The notes beneath the pieces are model-generated. The model was not told where the DNA came from. It saw only the letters and a list, made by a program, of their open reading frames with translations, and made no database searches. Source: Acidimicrobiia bacterium (lineage in GTDB: Bacteria > Actinomycetota > Acidimicrobiia > Spongiisociales > UBA5794). From it: a stretch of DNA of 19,435 nucleotides. Positions 6,233 to 15,143 of the stretch are shown here, piece after piece. Position numbers and translations under genes: made by a program. The stretch lies in NCBI GenBank assembly GCA_013003515.1, contig JABDIW010000255.1, positions 1 to 19,435 of the forward strand, in the 5' to 3' direction. Numbering within the stretch: position 1 is the first letter of the stretch; every line of letters begins with the position of its first letter.

Positions 6233-6985
6233 TCAGTCGGCCGAGGTAGGAGCCACGATCGACGGTCGCGACGGCGCCAGGACGTCGATGGTCGAGCCCG
6301 CCGGCGGCCCGGTGGCGACGAGCGCCGAGACCACGCGAGCCTTCTCTGCCATGTCCTCACCGGTTCCGAGACGAATCGGGTATCCGGCCACGACCGCTTC
6401 CAGACCCCCCTCCCCAACCGTCAAGTTGGCCGACGCCGCCACCTCGGCGTCGAGCGCCGCAGCGAACGCGACGGCGATGGCGACATCGGACGGCACCACC
6501 GCACCCACGTTCACCGAATCAGCGGTCATGACTTCGATCCGGGCCAGCCGTTCGCCCGTCGCCGGCGCCAGGACGATGCCGTCGGTGGCAACGAGCCAGT
6601 CGCTGCCGTTCAGCGCGATCACCACGATCGGCACTCGCTCGGCCACAGAGACCTCGACCCGGTTGGGCCACACCACTCGAACCGCGGCGTCGGCGACCCA
6701 GGGGTCGGATTCCAGTGCCTCGGCGATGGATCCTGACCGCACCGCGACCAGGGGAAGGCCCGGCGAGATCTCGAGAGCTTCGAGGGTGGCGGTGACAGAC
6801 GACCGATGCACGCCGGTCACCTCCACGCGGTCGACATCGAGCAGTGGGGATTGGATCGCCCACACCAGGGCCCCGATCGCGATGGCGCCCACGATCCCCC
6901 ACATGACGAGGTACAGGCGTCCCCGAGCGTGATCCTCGGCGACCTGACGACGACGAACCGCGATCCTTCGGTCAACCGTGCTCAT
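6233..6985 (-). CDS. ftsQ: Divisome protein FtsQ/DivIB (250 aa)
   Basis: Bitopic membrane protein that links FtsL/FtsB and the FtsW-FtsI synthase at the septum. A basic cytoplasmic N-terminus (residues 1-22) precedes one transmembrane helix (about 23-45), then the POTRA domain (about 48-117, VDRVEVTGVHRSSVTATL through WPNRVEVSVAER), then the FtsQ beta domain. The length is normal for a compact actinobacterial FtsQ. ATG 6985 is preferred over an in-frame TTG at 6991 because GGGAGAG sits 7 nt upstream. It overlaps the end of murB by 14 nt. Confidence 0.95.
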   Translation of the reverse strand: MSTVDRRIAVRRRQVAEDHARGRLYLVMWGIVGAIAIGALVWAIQSPLLDVDRVEVTGVHRSSVTATLEALEISPGLPLVAVRSGSIAEALESDPWVADAAVRVVWPNRVEVSVAERVPIVVIALNGSDWLVATDGIVLAPATGERLARIEVMTADSVNVGAVVPSDVAIAVAFAAALDAEVAASANLTVGEGGLEAVVAGYPIRLGTGEDMAEKARVVSALVATGPPAGSTIDVLAPSRPSIVAPTSAD

Positions 6986-7886
6986 GGCCAAACTCTCCCA
7001 GGAACACGATCTCGGGCTCGAGATCGATGCCTGTGGCCGCGCTGACCCGGGACCTGACCTCCATCACGAGATCGTGGATGTCCTGGGCGCTCGTTGCGGG
7101 ATCGGCGACGAAGAAGTTCGCATGCCGCTCGGAGACCGATGCCCCACCAACACGAAACCCCTTGAGGCCGAGGTCGTCGATGATGCGGCCCGCGTAGTCG
7201 CCGGGGGGATTCTTGAACACGCTCCCGGCGTTGAAGGTGCCACCCGGCTGGTGCTCCTTTCGCCATTGTGTGATCTCGCGGAGCCGACGCTCGCCGATCT
7301 CGGGATCCTGAGCGGTCGTGTCGAACCAGGCGCGGGTGACCAGCTCGTGGGTGTCCAGGTTGCTGTGGCGATAGCGGAGCTCCAGGTCCTCGCTGCTTCG
7401 CCGCGACCGTGAACCGCTGCGAAGGTCGACGACCTCTGCCTCGACGAGGATGTCGGCAGTCTCGGTCCCGTGACCGCCGGCGTTCATCCGAACTGCACCG
7501 CCGACAGAGCCCGGAATCCCGACGAAGAACTCGAGACCGCCTCTCCCGGCTTTGACGGTGTCGCGGGCCAGGAGCGGCAGAGGTGCGGCGCCGCCGGCAG
7601 TGACCGGGGTCGCGTCGGCGTCGATGGCGAGGTAGTCACCGACGAGGCGAATGACGACTCCGTCGAACCCACGGTCGCTGACGACGAGATTGCTCCCGCG
7701 TCCGACGACGGCGACCTCGACATCGCCGTGCGCCTCCAGGCCCCCGACAAGACGGTGCAGGGTCTCGTCGTCGCCGACCTCTGCCAGCCACCGGGCCGAG
7801 CCTCCGAACTTGTAGGTGGTGAACGCCGAGAGCTCGGCGGACTCCTTCAGGGTGCCATCGGCGACGAGAGCCGTGAGCGGGTTCAC
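6972..7886 (-). CDS. murB: UDP-N-acetylenolpyruvoylglucosamine reductase MurB (304 aa)
   Basis: FAD enzyme that uses NADPH to reduce UDP-GlcNAc-enolpyruvate to UDP-MurNAc. FAD-binding motifs are GRGSNLVVSD (62-71) and GIPGSVGGAVRMNAGG (123-138). RYRHS (171-175) carries the active-site Arg, NAGSVFKNP (219-227) the proton-donating Ser222, and LEPEI near 289-293 the active-site Glu. The length matches the shorter Gram-positive-type MurB. The start is GTG 7886, overlapping the murC stop as GTGA. It lies between murC and ftsQ, a position seen in several Gram-positive-type clusters but not in Mycobacterium or Streptomyces, where murB is elsewhere. Confidence 0.97.
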   Translation of the reverse strand: MNPLTALVADGTLKESAELSAFTTYKFGGSARWLAEVGDDETLHRLVGGLEAHGDVEVAVVGRGSNLVVSDRGFDGVVIRLVGDYLAIDADATPVTAGGAAPLPLLARDTVKAGRGGLEFFVGIPGSVGGAVRMNAGGHGTETADILVEAEVVDLRSGSRSRRSSEDLELRYRHSNLDTHELVTRAWFDTTAQDPEIGERRLREITQWRKEHQPGGTFNAGSVFKNPPGDYAGRIIDDLGLKGFRVGGASVSERHANFFVADPATSAQDIHDLVMEVRSRVSAATGIDLEPEIVFLGEFGHEHG

Positions 7887-9256
7887 GTTCGTGCTCCGAG
7901 ACCTGTGGCGATCGGCTCGGCAGCCTGATTGACGTCACCGGCACCGAGCAGCAGGACGAGGTCTCCCTCCATGAGCTCGGGAACCAGACGGCGGGCCAGC
8001 TCCGAGAAACCACCGATCTCGACGGCGTCGCCGCCGGCACGGCGGACCGAATCCACAACGAGCTGGGCGGTGACACCAGGGATAGGAGTCTCCCCTGCGG
8101 GATAGATGTCCGTGACGATGACTCGATCTGCACCGCTCAGCGCCGGACCGAACTCTGCAGCCAGGTCGGCAGTGCGGGTGTAACGGTGCGGCTGGAACAC
8201 CACCCACACGCGGCCCGGCGCTCCGAGGCGCGCCGCCTCGATCGTCGCCGCGATCTCGGTCGGGTGATGGGCGTAGTCCTCGACCACCAGTACACCCGAC
8301 GCTTGAGCCCGGATCTCGAAGCGGCGCCTGACGCCTCGAAATGCGCTCATTGCCCGGGCAACGCTTCCCGGGTCGAGCCCCAGCTCGGCACACAGGACGA
8401 GAACCCCGGCAGCATCGAGAGCAATGTGGGTGCCCGGTTTGGGGACGGTCACATCGTGCGACCGGCCGCCAGGTTCATCGATCGTGAAGTGCGTGGACCA
8501 GCCCTCATGGGTGACCCGGCTGATCTGCCAGGTGGCCTCTGGCGACCTGCCGAACGTGATGACCCCGGGAAGATCAGCGAGCGCGGCAGATCCGGCATCG
8601 TCCGCGCATACGACCACCGGGCCCTCGACCTGCCCAGCGACCCGACGAAACGCTCTGTGAAGCGATTCGATATCTCCGTAGTAGTCGAGATGGTCGGCTT
8701 CGATGTTGGTGACCAGAAGCGCCTCGAGGTTGAGCTCGAGAAACGTTCCGAAGGCCTCGTCGGCCTCCAGCACGAATCGGTCATCGGCACCGAGGTGGGC
8801 CCCCGTGTTCTGGTCGACGAGGGTGCCACCCACCAGAAAGCTCGGGTCGAGGCCCATCGTCCGCAGAGCAGACACCATCAACGCAGTGCTTGTCGTCTTG
8901 CCATGGGTCCCGGCGATCCCCACGGCCGGCATCGCCGCGGTCAGGGCACCGAGGAGCCGGGGACGCTCCCACACCGGAACCTGGGCCTCACGAGCTGCAA
9001 CCAGCTCAGGATCGCCAGGTGGTACCGCAGAAGACGCAACGACCAGATCCCAGCTGTCGGCCCGATCCGGGCGGTGTCCTATCCAGGTCTCGATGCCGAC
9101 TTCGGCGAGGGCGTCGAGCATGCGACCCGGCTTCAGATCGGATCCGGTGACCGTGTGTCCGCGCCGCGTCAGGAGCTTGGCAAGGCCACTCATCCCGGCT
9201 CCGCCGGCGCCCACCATGTGGACTCGCACGAGGTCTTCGAGCCCGGGAGCCGTCAT
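7883..9256 (-). CDS. murC: UDP-N-acetylmuramate--L-alanine ligase MurC (457 aa)
   Basis: ATP-dependent ligase adding L-Ala to UDP-MurNAc, the first amino acid of the stem peptide. The N-terminal UDP-binding Rossmann domain has GAGGAGMSGLA (17-27). The central ATPase domain has the P-loop AGTHGKTTS (115-123) and EADEAFGTF followed by NIEADHLDYYGD. The C-terminal domain has DYAHHPTEI and FQPHRYTRT, both diagnostic for MurC. The family motif usually written GxHNxLNA is degenerate here (GTHIALDAA), and ADESDGSF appears as ADEAFGTF. The fold is otherwise complete and the length normal. It overlaps murG by ATGA at its start and murB by GTGA at its end. Confidence 0.97.
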   Translation of the reverse strand: MTAPGLEDLVRVHMVGAGGAGMSGLAKLLTRRGHTVTGSDLKPGRMLDALAEVGIETWIGHRPDRADSWDLVVASSAVPPGDPELVAAREAQVPVWERPRLLGALTAAMPAVGIAGTHGKTTSTALMVSALRTMGLDPSFLVGGTLVDQNTGAHLGADDRFVLEADEAFGTFLELNLEALLVTNIEADHLDYYGDIESLHRAFRRVAGQVEGPVVVCADDAGSAALADLPGVITFGRSPEATWQISRVTHEGWSTHFTIDEPGGRSHDVTVPKPGTHIALDAAGVLVLCAELGLDPGSVARAMSAFRGVRRRFEIRAQASGVLVVEDYAHHPTEIAATIEAARLGAPGRVWVVFQPHRYTRTADLAAEFGPALSGADRVIVTDIYPAGETPIPGVTAQLVVDSVRRAGGDAVEIGGFSELARRLVPELMEGDLVLLLGAGDVNQAAEPIATGLGART

Positions 9257-10332
9257 TGGAGACGCCCTGCCTCGATCATGGCGTCTGCAAGGACGCCGGC
9301 TGCGTCGTGACGAGCGAGAGGCTGAAGCGCGGTGCGCATCGACTCGAGTCGGTCGGGGTCCTCCACGAGGCCTGTCACCACCCCGGTGAGCTCACCGATC
9401 CGATCCTCGGGAATCACCACTACTCCGCCGGCGGATGCCAGCGCTGCAGCGTTTGCCGCCTGGTGCCCACCGGTACCAGCGGCAAATGGCACGACGACAG
9501 CCGGCGTCGACGTGGCGGCGACCTCGGACATCGTCAGGGCACCGGCTCGTGAAACGATGAGATCACAAGCCGCATAGAAGTTCTCCATGGCCGGCTCGAA
9601 GGCGACGACGACCCAACGATCTGACGCTGCGGCCCGAGCCTGGACGTCCTCGATGTTGGCTCGTCCAGTGAGATGAAGCAGAGTCGCCTTCGACCCTCCG
9701 ACCAGAGAGTCCGCAGCGCGATTGAGGACGGCGGCTCCCTGGCTTCCCCCGAGAATGCCCACCACGAAGGAGCCGTCCTCGAGGCCGTATCGCTTCCTGG
9801 CATCCGGCCGAAGCGTGTTGCGGTCGTAACGATCGAACTCCGGCCGCAGTGGATTGCCGATGACCGTGGCGCCATCGAGCGTGTCGAGCGCGGCGTCGAA
9901 GGCGACATACACGGTCTGGGCGAACCGCGACATGAGCCGGTTGGCCAGACCGGGTACGGCGTTCTGCTCGTGGAGCATCGCCGGGACCCCTGCCCTGCGG
10001 GCTCCCCACACTGCAGGCACGGTGACATACCCGCCGAACGCAAGGAGGGAGACGGCGCCGTCTGCCTCCAGCCGATGCCTCACGGCGGCGGCAGCCGAGC
10101 GAACCATGCCCGGGATGGCGAGGTTCCTCGTCGTGATGCGACGCTCCAGTCCGCGAAGAGGTAATTGCACGAGCTCGTAACCGGCTTCGGGGACCACCCG
10201 GGCCTCGATGCGATCCCCGCCGAAGAAGACGATGTCATTGCGGTCGATGCCCCTGTCGACGAGCGCCCCGGCCACGGCGAGGGCCGGGAAGACATGGCCC
10301 CCGGTGCCGGCGGCAGCCAGGCCGAAGATCAC
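9253..10332 (-). CDS. murG: UDP-GlcNAc--lipid I transferase MurG (359 aa)
   Basis: Peripheral membrane GT28 glycosyltransferase that adds GlcNAc to lipid I to give lipid II on the inner leaflet. Motifs in order are the N-terminal G-loop AAGTGGHVFPALA (7-19), HEQNAVPGLANRL (121-133), GGSQGA (195-200), and the donor-binding C-terminal part with SRAGALTMSE and AAGTGGHQAANA. The last motif is closer to the actinobacterial GNGEQ-x-x-NA form than to the DDHQ form. The length is typical. The start is GTG 10332, overlapping the ftsW stop as GTGA. Confidence 0.97.
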   Translation of the reverse strand: MIFGLAAAGTGGHVFPALAVAGALVDRGIDRNDIVFFGGDRIEARVVPEAGYELVQLPLRGLERRITTRNLAIPGMVRSAAAAVRHRLEADGAVSLLAFGGYVTVPAVWGARRAGVPAMLHEQNAVPGLANRLMSRFAQTVYVAFDAALDTLDGATVIGNPLRPEFDRYDRNTLRPDARKRYGLEDGSFVVGILGGSQGAAVLNRAADSLVGGSKATLLHLTGRANIEDVQARAAASDRWVVVAFEPAMENFYAACDLIVSRAGALTMSEVAATSTPAVVVPFAAGTGGHQAANAAALASAGGVVVIPEDRIGELTGVVTGLVEDPDRLESMRTALQPLARHDAAGVLADAMIEAGRLQ

Positions 10333-11495
10333 GAGGTGCCCTTGCCTGCCGTCCGTGCGATGTTCACCAGCACGCCCATGGCGGCGAGGTTCACGAGCAT
10401 GGCGCTGCCTCCGGCGGAGATGAAGGGAAGGGGAACGCCGGTGATGGGGACCACACCGACGACGCCGCCGACGTTGACGAATGCCTGGAAGGTGATCCAG
10501 GCCACGATGCCGATGGCCAGCAGCCGGCCGAACCGGTCAGGAGCGCGGAGGGCGATCAGGACTCCGGAGAACGCAAACGCCATGAACAGGGCGACCACCG
10601 AGATCGCCCCGGCAAAGCCGAGCTCCTCGCCGATGATGGCGAAGATGAAGTCACTGTGCGCGTTGGGAAGGAACATCCACCGAGCCCGGCTGGCGCCGAG
10701 ACCGACACCAAACAGCCCACCGGTCTGGAGAGCGACGAGTCCCTGGACCACCTGGAGTCCACTATCGAGCCTGTCCGCCATGGGATCGAGGAACGAGAGG
10801 AGCCGGCGACGCCGGTACGGCTCTGCCAGGGCCGCAGAGACCGCCAGGACGCTGGCGATGCCCGCAGAACCCAGGACGAATCGGAGCGGGGCAGCGGAGG
10901 CAAGCAAGACGATGAGACCGGCAACACCGATGATCATCGCCGTGCCGAAGTCCCGCTGGGCGACCACCAGCGCACCCACAACACCGAGCGAGGCGGCGAC
11001 GGGCCAGAAGAAGTGAGAGAACACCCCCAGCCACTGCTCCTTGCGGGTCAAGGCGGTGGCGAGAAAGACGACGACGGCGAACTTGGCGAATTCAGACGGC
11101 TGCAGGGTGAACGAACCGATCTCGATCCAGCTCTTGGCGCCGTTGCGGACACTGCCCACCAGGAGCGTGGCGACCAACGACCCGACCGCCAGACCGAGAA
11201 TGATGAGGGCGTTGCGCGAATACCACCGGTACGGAACGCGTGCCGCTGCGATGAGGGCAACGACTCCCCCGCCCACAAACACCAGCTGACGCTTGACATA
11301 GAAAAGGTTGTCGCTGTTCTGCTGCACCTGAAGCGACAGCACCGACGACGCCGAGGACAGTGCTCCCAGGCCCATCACCACGAGGATCACGATCGGGGCC
11401 AGAACCATGACTGCTCGCCGGTCGCCGGCCAGACGACGGGTCCGCGTCCACTCGATTCCCCGTGCAACGGGGATGTGGGTCACGCGGCCGGCCAC
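10329..11495 (-). CDS. ftsW: Lipid II polymerase FtsW (SEDS family, 388 aa)
   Basis: Multi-pass membrane glycosyltransferase that polymerises lipid II at the septum together with FtsI. About ten hydrophobic segments follow a basic cytoplasmic start. SEDS motifs are GAKSWIEIGSFTLQPSEFAK (119-138), the extracellular loop LPNAHSDFIFAIIGEELG (276-293) with the putative catalytic Asp282, and GVPLPFISAGGSAMLVNL (353-370), in which the usual S-Y-G-G is S-A-G-G. I chose GTG 11495 because GGAGGA lies 6 nt upstream. A second in-frame GTG at 11483 would make a GTGA overlap with the murD stop but lacks a ribosome site. ATG-like codons farther upstream (to 11582) would lie deep within murD. Confidence 0.96.
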   Translation of the reverse strand: MAGRVTHIPVARGIEWTRTRRLAGDRRAVMVLAPIVILVVMGLGALSSASSVLSLQVQQNSDNLFYVKRQLVFVGGGVVALIAAARVPYRWYSRNALIILGLAVGSLVATLLVGSVRNGAKSWIEIGSFTLQPSEFAKFAVVVFLATALTRKEQWLGVFSHFFWPVAASLGVVGALVVAQRDFGTAMIIGVAGLIVLLASAAPLRFVLGSAGIASVLAVSAALAEPYRRRRLLSFLDPMADRLDSGLQVVQGLVALQTGGLFGVGLGASRARWMFLPNAHSDFIFAIIGEELGFAGAISVVALFMAFAFSGVLIALRAPDRFGRLLAIGIVAWITFQAFVNVGGVVGVVPITGVPLPFISAGGSAMLVNLAAMGVLVNIARTAGKGTS

Positions 11496-12769
11496 GAGCT
11501 GTCCTCCTTCGTCGAGCGCACCGCGGTCACAAACGCGTCGCCCCTCGCTGCGTAGTTGTCGAACATGTCGAAACTGGCGCACCCCGGTGCGAGCAGGACT
11601 GTATCTCCGGCCACCGCGATCTCATCGGCAATCGCTACGGCCTCATCGATGGTTGCGGCCCGCCGCGACGGCGTCAGCGCCATGATCTCCTCGGCGGCCT
11701 CACCGAGGGCGATCACCGCCTTCACCGAGGGTGCCGTGACGAGTGGCTCGAGATCGAGGCCCTTGTTTCTGCCACCGGCGATGAGCACGACAGACGGGTA
11801 GGACGACACGGCGGCGATGGCGGCGTGGGGATTCGTCGCCTTGGAGTCGTCGACCCACTGAACGCCCGCCCACTCCCCGACGAGGCGGCGACGGTGCGGC
11901 CCTGTCGAGAAGCCGGCGATGACCCCGGCGACACCTGCAGGAGTGGCTCCCGATTCGAGCGCGGCGACGGACGCAATCGCGAGATCCAGGAGGAAGGACG
12001 CACCAACGTCGGGAGGAGGCATCCGTTGGTCGCCGACGACGATGTCGCCGTCGAATCCAGCGGCGTCCTCGGTCACACGATGTCCCGAGACTCGAATCGT
12101 TCTCCCCGGGGCCTGGCGGGCCAGGTCGGAGGCGACAGCATCGTCGGCATCGACGACGACGACATCTTCGGGGCCCTGGTTCTCGAAGATCCGAGCCTTG
12201 GCTGCGACGTACGCGTCGAAGGTTCCGTGCCAATCGAGGTGATCCGGAGCGATGTTGACGACGACCGCGACGCTTGGGGAGAAGGAGTCGATGAACCGGA
12301 GCTGGAAGCTCGATGCCTCGACGACCGTGAGTGCCGGAGGATCCAGTGCCACTGTCGACAGGGCGGTTCCGATGTTTCCGGCAGCCACGGCGTCGACACC
12401 GGACGCAACCAGCATGTCGGCGATGAGACCGGTCACCGTGGTCTTCCCATTGGTGCCGGTCACTGCGATCAGAGGAGCATCCATATGCATCGAGGCGAAC
12501 TCGAGCTCCGAGACCAGGGGAATGCCGGATGACAGGGCATCGGTGATCGGCGGCGAGTGCTCGGGGAACCCGGGGCTGGTGACGACCAGGTCCTTGTTCC
12601 GCAGGTGATCGGGCACCCACACCCCCGAGTGGACCACGAAGGCCTCGTCGCGCAAGGCGCTCAAAGCAGCTGCTCTCCGGTCGTAGATCTCGACGTGGTA
12701 GCCGAGGTGACGGGCCAGACGGGCGGCTGCTGCGCCGCTGACGGCGGCACCGAGGACCAGGATGTTCAT
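11480..12769 (-). CDS. murD: UDP-MurNAc-L-Ala--D-glutamate ligase MurD (429 aa)
   Basis: ATP-dependent ligase adding D-Glu to UDP-MurNAc-L-Ala. The N-terminal domain begins MNILVLGAAVSGAAAAR. The P-loop is TGTNGKTT (104-111), followed by EASSFQL and NIAPDHLDWHG, both typical of MurD. The C-terminal domain has HRRRLVGEW, VDDSKATNPHA and APGCASFDMFDNYAARG. The frame is open much farther upstream, but that extension only mirrors mraY in another frame. ATG 12769 matches the family N-terminus and overlaps the mraY stop as ATGA. The length is slightly under the usual 440-490 aa. Confidence 0.97.
   Translation of the reverse strand: MNILVLGAAVSGAAAARLARHLGYHVEIYDRRAAALSALRDEAFVVHSGVWVPDHLRNKDLVVTSPGFPEHSPPITDALSSGIPLVSELEFASMHMDAPLIAVTGTNGKTTVTGLIADMLVASGVDAVAAGNIGTALSTVALDPPALTVVEASSFQLRFIDSFSPSVAVVVNIAPDHLDWHGTFDAYVAAKARIFENQGPEDVVVVDADDAVASDLARQAPGRTIRVSGHRVTEDAAGFDGDIVVGDQRMPPPDVGASFLLDLAIASVAALESGATPAGVAGVIAGFSTGPHRRRLVGEWAGVQWVDDSKATNPHAAIAAVSSYPSVVLIAGGRNKGLDLEPLVTAPSVKAVIALGEAAEEIMALTPSRRAATIDEAVAIADEIAVAGDTVLLAPGCASFDMFDNYAARGDAFVTAVRSTKEDSSWPAA
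11502..11507 (-). promoter_or_regulatory. Ribosome binding site deciding the ftsW start
   Basis: GGAGGA on the - strand sits 6 nt before GTG 11495 inside the last codons of murD. It favours this start over GTG 11483, which is 18 nt from the same site. Confidence 0.6.
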
Positions 12770-13818
12770 GGTCCTCCCGTCGCCGTGATGAAATCGCCGT
12801 AGAACACGCCAAGACCAACCGCCACGAACAGCGCGCCGAGGATCCAGAACCGGATCATCACAGTCGTCTCGGGCCATCCCTTCATCTCGAAATGGTGATG
12901 CATGGGCGCGATCAGGAACACCCGCTTCCCAAAGACGCGGAAACTGAACACCTGGATGATCACCGAGAGCGTCGTGGCCACGTAGAGACCTCCGAGGATC
13001 ACCAGGAGAAGCTGGGTGTTGGTGAGCAGAGCCAGAGACGCCATGGCGCCTCCCAGTGCCTGGGACCCAACGTCTCCCATGAACACCTGGGCGGGAGCGG
13101 CGTTCCACCACATGAATCCGAGAACGGTTCCGGCGAGCGCAGCTGCGAAGAGCCCCAGATCGAGCGCTCCGTCGACTTGATAGAAATCCGGGTTCCTGAA
13201 CTGCCAGAACGCGATGATCATGAACGCCCCGAAGACGAGGGCGGACGTTCCGGCCACCAGCCCATCGAGGCCATCGGTGAGGTTCACGGCGTTGGCGGTC
13301 GCGGTGAGCATCAGCAGCACCAGCCCTGCATACAGCCACGGCCCCAGGTCGAGGCCGAGGGAGCGGGTGAACGAGATCTCGGTGCTGACGTTCGAAGAGA
13401 TGGCGATGACGGCAAACGTGACGGCGATCGCGATCTGGCCAAGGAACTTCCATCGCTTCGACAGGCCCTGGTTCTGGCGTCTGGCGTACTTGACGAAGTC
13501 GTCGAGAAACCCGATGAGCCCCATGCCGAGAAAGGCGACCATTGCCATGATTCCCTGAGGAGTGAACTCACGCATCTCGAACGTTGGACCATGACCCACG
13601 TCCCAGAGCCGGATGTGGGAGATCACGTAGGCGACAGTGACTGCCAGGAGGATGACGACCCCACCCATCGTCGGTGTCCCCTTCTTGTGGGCGTGCCCCT
13701 CGACGTCCTCCTGGATGAACTGGCCGATGTCGTTCCGTCGCAGGACCCGGATGGCAAACGGCGTGGCGAAGATGGCGACGAGGAACGCAGTCGCTCCCGA
13801 GATCAGAAGACCGATCAT
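12766..13818 (-). CDS. mraY: Phospho-N-acetylmuramoyl-pentapeptide transferase MraY (350 aa)
   Basis: Integral membrane enzyme that transfers phospho-MurNAc-pentapeptide from UDP to undecaprenyl phosphate, forming lipid I. Motifs are HKKGTPTMGG (44-53), GFLDDFVK (103-110) with the Mg-binding Asp pair, NAVNLTDGLDGLV (176-188), FMGDVGSQALGG and APMHHHFEMKGW. About ten transmembrane segments are visible and the length is normal. The start ATG 13818 has GGAGGT 6 nt upstream and overlaps the murF stop as ATGA. Confidence 0.98.
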   Translation of the reverse strand: MIGLLISGATAFLVAIFATPFAIRVLRRNDIGQFIQEDVEGHAHKKGTPTMGGVVILLAVTVAYVISHIRLWDVGHGPTFEMREFTPQGIMAMVAFLGMGLIGFLDDFVKYARRQNQGLSKRWKFLGQIAIAVTFAVIAISSNVSTEISFTRSLGLDLGPWLYAGLVLLMLTATANAVNLTDGLDGLVAGTSALVFGAFMIIAFWQFRNPDFYQVDGALDLGLFAAALAGTVLGFMWWNAAPAQVFMGDVGSQALGGAMASLALLTNTQLLLVILGGLYVATTLSVIIQVFSFRVFGKRVFLIAPMHHHFEMKGWPETTVMIRFWILGALFVAVGLGVFYGDFITATGGP

Positions 13819-15143
13819 GCGAGCACCTCCACGAGGTCCATGGCGAGTCGTTCGAGACCGACCGATCGCGACGCCTTGACGAGCACGACGTCACCGTCGC
13901 GAGTCAGCCGGGTCAGCTCGGTGATGGCCTCCTCGGCCGTAGAGACGCGGCGGGCAATGGCCCCTGCTCCCTCAGCGATTCCGTGGTCCTCACCGACGAC
14001 GATGACTGCGGCGAAGCCGAGGTCGGCAGCCAGAGACCCGATCCTGCGGTGCTCGACTGCCTCGACATCGCCGAGCTCTGCCATTCGCCCGAGGACAGCG
14101 ACGGGGCGCCTCCCTGAAGCGGCCACGGTCCGGAGCGCCGCCTCCATCGATGTGGGGTTGGCGTTGTAGGCATCGTTGACCACCGTGATGGGACCTTCGG
14201 TGACCTCCATGCGCCACGGCGACGCCTCCGCCTTCGCCAGGCGTTCGGCCATCTCGTGGATATCGGCTCCGATGGAGATCCCTGCGGCGATCGCGGCACC
14301 GGTGTTCAAGGCGTGATGAGCACCGACCAGCGGCAGCCGCACGGTCACCGAACCGACCGGTGTCGTCACGGCGAACGTCGGTCTCAAGCGATCATCGAGC
14401 TGGACATCGCCCACGGCCACGTCGGCTTCGGGGGTTGCCCCAAACGTCATGACACTGCCCGCGACCGGGCGATCGAGCAGGGGCTCGTCAACGGGGAGCA
14501 CGGCGGTTCCCTCGGCGGTCAGGGCCTCGACGAGCTCGAATTTCGAGTCGGCCAGGGTCTCGATGGACCCGAACGTCTCGAGATGGACCAGGCCGAGGTT
14601 CGTGATCACCGCAACATCGGGGCGCACCACGGGAGCGAGGTGTTCGATGTGGCCAGGACCTCGTGAGCCGACCTCGAGCACGAGCACAGACGCGTCGGGA
14701 TCTGCCCCGAGAACGGTGAGGGGGACGCCAATCTCGTTGTTGAAGGAACGCACCGAGGCATGCGCCCCTGGCACCGCTGCGCTGAGGAGGTCCTTCGTGG
14801 ACGTCTTCCCGGTGCTACCTGTGACAGCGATGACGGGCTGGGCCATCTTGGATCGGACGTCGATGGCGAGAGCTCGCAGCGCCTCGAGCGGATCTGGCAC
14901 CTCGATACGGGGCTCGGCGTCGACCCGGCCGGGCTGGACCACGGCCGCAGCCGCGCCTGAGCCCAGAGCAGATGCAGCGAAGTGGTGACCATCGAACGAC
15001 GGGCCGCTGAGAGCGAAGAACAATGACCCGGGCGCGCTGATACGAGAGTCGGTCGACACACCGGTGACCCGGACATCCGGACCAACCAGACGGCCCCGGA
15101 CGATGGCGGCGACCTCGGAGAGCGCCCAGGAGCGATCGGTCAT
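13815..15143 (-). CDS. murF: UDP-MurNAc-tripeptide--D-Ala-D-Ala ligase MurF (442 aa)
   Basis: ATP-dependent ligase adding the D-Ala-D-Ala dipeptide to complete the UDP-MurNAc-pentapeptide. The N-terminal MurE/MurF-type substrate domain has GVSTDSR (28-34). The P-loop is TGSTGKTSTK (108-117), followed by EVGSRGPGHIEHL and NLGLVHLE, characteristic of MurF. The C-terminal domain has DAYNANPTSMEAAL, also diagnostic. The length is normal. No ddl is visible in the window, so the dipeptide is made by a gene elsewhere. It overlaps murE by ATGA. Confidence 0.97.
   Translation of the reverse strand: MTDRSWALSEVAAIVRGRLVGPDVRVTGVSTDSRISAPGSLFFALSGPSFDGHHFAASALGSGAAAAVVQPGRVDAEPRIEVPDPLEALRALAIDVRSKMAQPVIAVTGSTGKTSTKDLLSAAVPGAHASVRSFNNEIGVPLTVLGADPDASVLVLEVGSRGPGHIEHLAPVVRPDVAVITNLGLVHLETFGSIETLADSKFELVEALTAEGTAVLPVDEPLLDRPVAGSVMTFGATPEADVAVGDVQLDDRLRPTFAVTTPVGSVTVRLPLVGAHHALNTGAAIAAGISIGADIHEMAERLAKAEASPWRMEVTEGPITVVNDAYNANPTSMEAALRTVAASGRRPVAVLGRMAELGDVEAVEHRRIGSLAADLGFAAVIVVGEDHGIAEGAGAIARRVSTAEEAITELTRLTRDGDVVLVKASRSVGLERLAMDLVEVLA

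Noticed and set aside
12770..13453. Upstream extension of murD to 657 codons
   Set aside because: The extension is mraY read in another frame. The family N-terminus MNILVLG starts at 12769 with an ATGA junction.
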